From NCBI GenBank assembly GCA_964615905.1, contig CAZTUB010000021.1, positions 26,530 through 90,529 of the forward strand: a DNA stretch of 64,000 nucleotides. The letters run 5' to 3'. Every line of letters starts with the position of its first letter. Position 1 is the first letter of the stretch. The DNA comes from DATLMR01 sp964615905 (GTDB taxonomy: Bacteria; Acidobacteriota; Blastocatellia; UBA7656). Both the position numbers and the translations under genes were made by a program. A model generated the notes under the pieces. The model saw only the letters and a program-made list of their open reading frames with translations. It ran no database searches and had not been told where the DNA came from. This document shows positions 61,101-64,000 of this stretch, one piece after another.

Positions 61101-63535
61101 TGTCGCGTCTTACCTACGAGCGACATGTTGAGCAGGTTGGCAGGCACCAGTTCAATGATTCTCTGTCGGGCAATGGGAGCTGGTCGCGAAAGCTCGTCTA
61201 TGACGAGACCGTCGATAACGTGAGCTACAAGGGGTTGCTGACGAGCGCGCACGATGCGCGGGGTATCAGAACGCGGATACGCTACGATCAGTTGAACCGC
61301 GCAGTCAGGACGAGCTACACAGACGGTACGTCGGAGGTGACAAAAAAATACGACCAACAGAGGAATGACCCGCAGACAAGCCAGCCATATTTCAACAAAG
61401 GACAACTGACTGAGGTAAGCACGGTAGCCCTTGCGGGCATGCCCGGCACCATGATCGCGTACGATTATAATCTGATGGGCAGAGTCACTGGGCACCGTCA
61501 GACCGTTGGCGACATGACTTATGGCTTCAAGTACGGCTATAACCTTGGCGGGCAAATGGTCTCGCAGACATACCCGTCGGGTCGCGCGCTAAGCTACGAC
61601 TACGACGATGGGGCACGGCTGTCGGCAGTAGAGGGCGGGGCCACCAGCTACGCAAGCGCCTTCGCGTTCAATAACCACGGGCTGCCGGAGTCGTTCGCGC
61701 TCGGCAACGGTGCAGTCTACTCGATGGGCTACAACGCGAGGCTGCAAGTTGCGAATATCAGCCTGGTGAAGGGGGGCGTGACGACACAGCGGTATGAATA
61801 TAAGTACGGGCGGGTTAACCCCACGACGGGAGCCGTTGATGAGACAAAGAACAACGGGCAGGTCGGTAGCATAGAGAGCTGGTTCTCTGTCAAGTCGAGC
61901 AGTATGGGTATGATACTCAGCAAGCAGTGGCAGCAGCGATTCTCGTATGATTCGCTCGGTCGGCTCTCGGCGGCGGGTGAATTTCGCGGAGACAACAACC
62001 AGACGACGTACTTGTTGAACTACGACTATGACCTGTACGGGAACCGTTACCAGAAACAGGCGAGAAACAGCGGTAATCCATTCATACAGCACTGGGTCGA
62101 GGACAACGCGTTCGACCCTTTGACAAACCGATTCAGGTCGGGAGTGACATACGACGAGGCAGGCAACATCATATCCGACACGAGATTCCGCAATCAGGAG
62201 TTTCAGTACGACGCCAACAACCGCCAGAGGCAAAGGTCGAACCTGGACGGCACGGACCCTGTAGTGAGCGTATATGACGGGACCGGGCAGCGAGTGGCGA
62301 TGATGACGAACGGACAGATCACCGACATCAAGGTCTACGACGCGACTGGCGCATTAGCGGCCGAGTACGAGCAGAGCCTTACGACGGGAGGAGGTACGCA
62401 GTACGTGATGGGGGACCATCAGGGTTCGCCGAGGGTTGTGATGATGAGCGACGGTCGCTTGTCGCGCCACGATTATCTGCCGTACGGCGAAGAGTTCCTC
62501 GTGGCAGGCGTAGGCTTGAGGACGACAGGGCAAGGGTATGACCGCGAGGATGGGGTTAGGAAAAGGTATGCAGGGATGGAGGAAGAGGATACGCCGGGCA
62601 TGACCCACACATTGTGGAGAAAGCTCGACTCATACGCGGGGAGGTGGACGAGCCCCGACCCGTATGGTGGGAGCATGGAAGTGACAACTCCGCAGACGTT
62701 CAACCGGTATACGTATGCGAATAACGATCCGGTGAACCAGGCGGACCCGACGGGATTGTGTCCACCAAACAGTGATAGCCAGAGCGTCTTATTGAAGAAT
62801 GCCGATGATTACGTGAGGAGGTTGTTAGAGCCGATTCTGAATATGGCCAGGGACCAGGCGTATGAGTTCAGAAATATGGTTCACGGAACTCAGCGGATTG
62901 GAGACCAACGAGCGGAAGGTCAACAGACCGGCAGGCAAGAGCCTGCACCTTCTCCGAGGCCGACAGAAGGAGAGACTGAATCAAATAATTTTTCGATCTT
63001 TTCATTAGACGGCGAGGAGGTGTGGCGTTTTGATATATTCCGAGGGATAGATTTAAAACCGGAGGACCCGATGGCTCGTTTTCGGGAACGGAACTACGAT
63101 CAGTGCGTCGAAAAGGTCCAGGCGCTTCAACTGGAATTAAGCAAAGACATGTGGGCGTTCGATCTAGACCCCAGCGACGTTACGGGGGCCGGTGGCGGCG
63201 CTTTGACGGCTGCGCAACGGGCGCGCCAGCTGTCAAACTTGCGCCGGGGATTACTGGTGGGAGTCGGCGGGCTAGGGGGACTAGTAGTTGACAAAGGCCT
63301 GGATATCGGTGTCCAAGCGGGGGCGACCGCGGCGGCGGTAGGTGAGGGGGTGTCGCTGTTCAAATCCCACTGTGTACAATTATTCGGCAACTGGCCTGCT
63401 ATCCGTGAGGAACGCGCAATTCAAAAGCGAAGACAGGAAAGTTTTCTGCGAGATCTAGAGTATAAGAGAAAACAAGATGCTGGCAGGATCAAGTTAGGCC
63501 TCCCCATAGACCCTCCTGTGAGGCGAATGTTTTAA
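58136..63535 (+). CDS. Giant RHS/YD-repeat protein with variable C-terminal tail
   Basis: A 1799-residue protein with an N-terminal signal or anchor (about 15-45, LLLAAGCLLLHTAKSFAQ; a lipobox-like AAGC is present). A beta-rich N-terminal region is followed by tens of YD repeats (such as YDYDTLGNIIHIQ, YDALSRLTYER, YDSLGRLSAAGEF). The conserved RHS core ends with GRWTSPDPYGG, NRYTYANNDPVNQADPTGL (ending near 1541), where polymorphic toxins are normally cleaved. The last 258 residues differ from the core: a charged linker, a glycine/alanine-rich hydrophobic segment (near 1704-1740) and a basic end. I recognise no nuclease or deaminase motif in it. Such shells enclose toxic or adhesive C-terminal domains; toxicity here is not shown. 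Confidence 0.92.
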   Translation: MRKHAFHFNTRSTRTQLSLIKRGLRPVLLLAAGCLLLHTAKSFAQEIQYAKNAPDYTLRSGLRVDPASRALSIDIPLGSYPGRGGMSMPISITYSSKVWNIEFDGELEDQFNRPYWTYLAQYSGERDRAGWTSSLDPPRIQESFEGYDDFTGQPGGISGHIQCVARIHVLMPGGSRVELRQNDLPQYGCQRSGTYYSVDGSRMRYDYDSRTLFLPDGSRYIFSVPGAGRPSEVHLYIDRHGNTLTYNSAARQWTDTLGRTFGLPLQSEPPANVDISGGDFPYTVPGIGGTPMTYTLRWRRLRDPQTGESVLTDPTQELRLSGDFDCGSIPQQPVSPSLFASNKRNSICTFGTERFNPVVLAEVVLPNNTSYRFTYNVWGEIDKVTYPTGGYERYVYAKVPPMTYMKFPYSEANRGVSERRVSHDGTAASEVVWKYGTEYTPGTSGPYVSTVTAPDGTVTKTSLHAHPQNYGHVNRSAPFGFEDARIGMAYEERVFAPASQGGAMLRRSLTEFAYESTLINIPAGGTTQATRNPRPVREVSLILDTGGNALAKMITYQYAATYPSAEFTIGLDRTGITEPHFLEIGQTTAHTATIGAIAANSFPPASSSVTTFLDDPAYLDRYILGLPTAVILKDANGQAVSKTETFYDEAAYRPVSYADLAGVPHYTDPGPDAPRATPTTVRSYVDIAANLYLETHARFDQCGNSVDFWNERGVLSSHKEYSAEYKRAYQTRETTAVPDPTGVHGSAQPFASNSTYDLVTGLPLTTTNINGHTVSFSYADDTGAPDPLNRLRKVTRPDGSWTKYHFNDMPGNLFIRTETSMDETRSTQTYQYFDNLGRVTRSLSSEGGANYMASDIKYDQMGRVERRSYPYRTQDLDSMSRGNLWTINAYDVLGRVKLVTAPDGTTVETRYEGIYTTATDEAGKKRRQKVDALGRIVRVDEADAEGNLGAVNAPVQATYYDYDTLGNIIHIQQGTGSNTQHRYFAYDALSRLTYERHVEQVGRHQFNDSLSGNGSWSRKLVYDETVDNVSYKGLLTSAHDARGIRTRIRYDQLNRAVRTSYTDGTSEVTKKYDQQRNDPQTSQPYFNKGQLTEVSTVALAGMPGTMIAYDYNLMGRVTGHRQTVGDMTYGFKYGYNLGGQMVSQTYPSGRALSYDYDDGARLSAVEGGATSYASAFAFNNHGLPESFALGNGAVYSMGYNARLQVANISLVKGGVTTQRYEYKYGRVNPTTGAVDETKNNGQVGSIESWFSVKSSSMGMILSKQWQQRFSYDSLGRLSAAGEFRGDNNQTTYLLNYDYDLYGNRYQKQARNSGNPFIQHWVEDNAFDPLTNRFRSGVTYDEAGNIISDTRFRNQEFQYDANNRQRQRSNLDGTDPVVSVYDGTGQRVAMMTNGQITDIKVYDATGALAAEYEQSLTTGGGTQYVMGDHQGSPRVVMMSDGRLSRHDYLPYGEEFLVAGVGLRTTGQGYDREDGVRKRYAGMEEEDTPGMTHTLWRKLDSYAGRWTSPDPYGGSMEVTTPQTFNRYTYANNDPVNQADPTGLCPPNSDSQSVLLKNADDYVRRLLEPILNMARDQAYEFRNMVHGTQRIGDQRAEGQQTGRQEPAPSPRPTEGETESNNFSIFSLDGEEVWRFDIFRGIDLKPEDPMARFRERNYDQCVEKVQALQLELSKDMWAFDLDPSDVTGAGGGALTAAQRARQLSNLRRGLLVGVGGLGGLVVDKGLDIGVQAGATAAAVGEGVSLFKSHCVQLFGNWPAIREERAIQKRRQESFLRDLEYKRKQDAGRIKLGLPIDPPVRRMF

Positions 63536-63551
63536 TGGAACGGCAGCGACT

Positions 63552-63884
63552 GTGCAGTCTAGGCGTCACCCGATTTCAATTCTCCCATGCGCCATGGCGC
63601 AGTCGGCTGCCGTCACTGCCAAGCTGCCGATATTGAGCGGACCGGCGCGTCGGCGCGAAGCGAGGAGGGCGCAACTCACAGCCCGCAAAGAACAAGCTGC
63701 TGCTGACGATCCGAACTCTGCCGCTAACAGAAAAAAAGTAAGGCATCTCGAAAATAAATCGATGGTGTTTTACAGAAAGTACAACCAGGCCGATTACAAC
63801 TTGAGCCAGGCGCGCCGGGGTAGTCTGGCGCGCCTGGCTCTCGCATCCCTGGACAGAATCAATCCGTTCTACCTGCCGGAATAA
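63552..63884 (+). CDS. Small basic protein directly behind the RHS gene
   Basis: GTG start at 63552, 16 bases after the RHS stop; an ATG at 63594 is the alternative. The 110-residue product is strongly basic and Arg/Ala-rich (RRREARRAQLTARKEQAA) with a helical tail ending in LASLDRINPFYLPE. It is in the position of an immunity gene or of a detached RHS tip fragment, but it has no recognisable fold and the strong basic charge is unusual for an immunity protein. The downstream 116 bases to the window end show nothing. Confidence 0.4.
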   Translation: MQSRRHPISILPCAMAQSAAVTAKLPILSGPARRREARRAQLTARKEQAAADDPNSAANRKKVRHLENKSMVFYRKYNQADYNLSQARRGSLARLALASLDRINPFYLPE

Positions 63885-64000
63885 GTCTGCTTGCGTGCTC
63901 CACCTTTATCGCTTGCAGAAGGCGCTTGAACCTCTCATTTCTACTACACCGCGTCTCTTCCTGCCAAAGTCGGGATTAACGGCCCCGCTTATTTGTGTTA

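Noticed and set aside
60665..62233. Two long minus-strand frames (296 and 214 codons)
   Set aside because: They are the reverse of the RHS YD repeats; the repetitive codon pattern keeps the opposite strand open. No fold or ribosome site is seen.
63885..64000. Possible tRNA or terminator at the right edge
   Set aside because: I could not fold a cloverleaf or a stem followed by a T run in these 116 bases.

Overview
The window looks like chromosomal DNA of an acidobacterium, most likely of the Blastocatellia type. This is inferred from gene content: a very long Oar-like TonB-dependent receptor with an N-terminal carboxypeptidase-regulatory domain, several Ser/Thr kinases that begin with a zinc ribbon and end in a SUMF1 domain, FHA proteins, a CadC-type winged-helix/TPR regulator and an RHS locus. 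The sequence is GC-rich with dense genes on both strands. I saw no rRNA, tRNA or CRISPR array.

Region 1 (1-31.9 kb) is rich in phosphorylation and phosphate-ester chemistry. It has a cysteine phosphatase with the CxxGKHR active site, an ATP-grasp enzyme followed by an FHA-pseudokinase-MFS fusion, a PP2C phosphatase with an FHA partner, the Oar-like receptor, a PEGA protein and a Ser/Thr kinase-SUMF1 protein. A beta-propeller phytase is convergent with an acidobacterial kinase-like protein. Then come three consecutive ATP-grasp genes, a second MFS gene paralogous to the MFS half of the fusion, a DUF3616-like protein, a mannitol-1-phosphate dehydrogenase-like gene and an FHA-TPR-receiver protein. 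The region ends with a two-component system and a second CxxGKHR phosphatase carrying a long Asp/Ser/Lys tract and PepSY-like domains. The ATP-grasp enzymes end in a DINYFPGY-type motif that resembles inositol phosphate kinases of the ITPK family. With the phytase and the Siw14-like phosphatases this makes an inositol-phosphate (or other small phosphorylated or ligated metabolite) system a serious, unproven hypothesis.

Region 2 (32-38.7 kb) holds a second kinase-SUMF1 protein, three small exported proteins and an exopolyphosphatase-like Ppx/GppA protein. Region 3 (38.9-48.6 kb, all minus strand) is an anaerobic-respiration-like operon: a NarI-like membrane subunit, a nitrate-reductase-like molybdoenzyme, a four-cluster ferredoxin subunit, a Rieske protein, two small DUF proteins and a TDT/SLAC1-type anion transporter. 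It is preceded by a hemerythrin, the Fe-S repair protein Ric and a sensor kinase.

Region 4 (48.7-53.5 kb) has small genes, a decayed response regulator and what looks like a plasmid-derived remnant: degenerate higB, intact higA, parA and a replication-initiator-like gene. Five identical palindromes are written into the coding sequence of the last. Region 5 (53.5-64 kb) has a CadC-TPR regulator and a secreted-protein locus: an FN3-like protein, a trimeric-fibre-like protein, a 1799-residue RHS protein with a unique C-terminal tail and a small gene directly behind it. Nothing is recognised in the last 116 bases.
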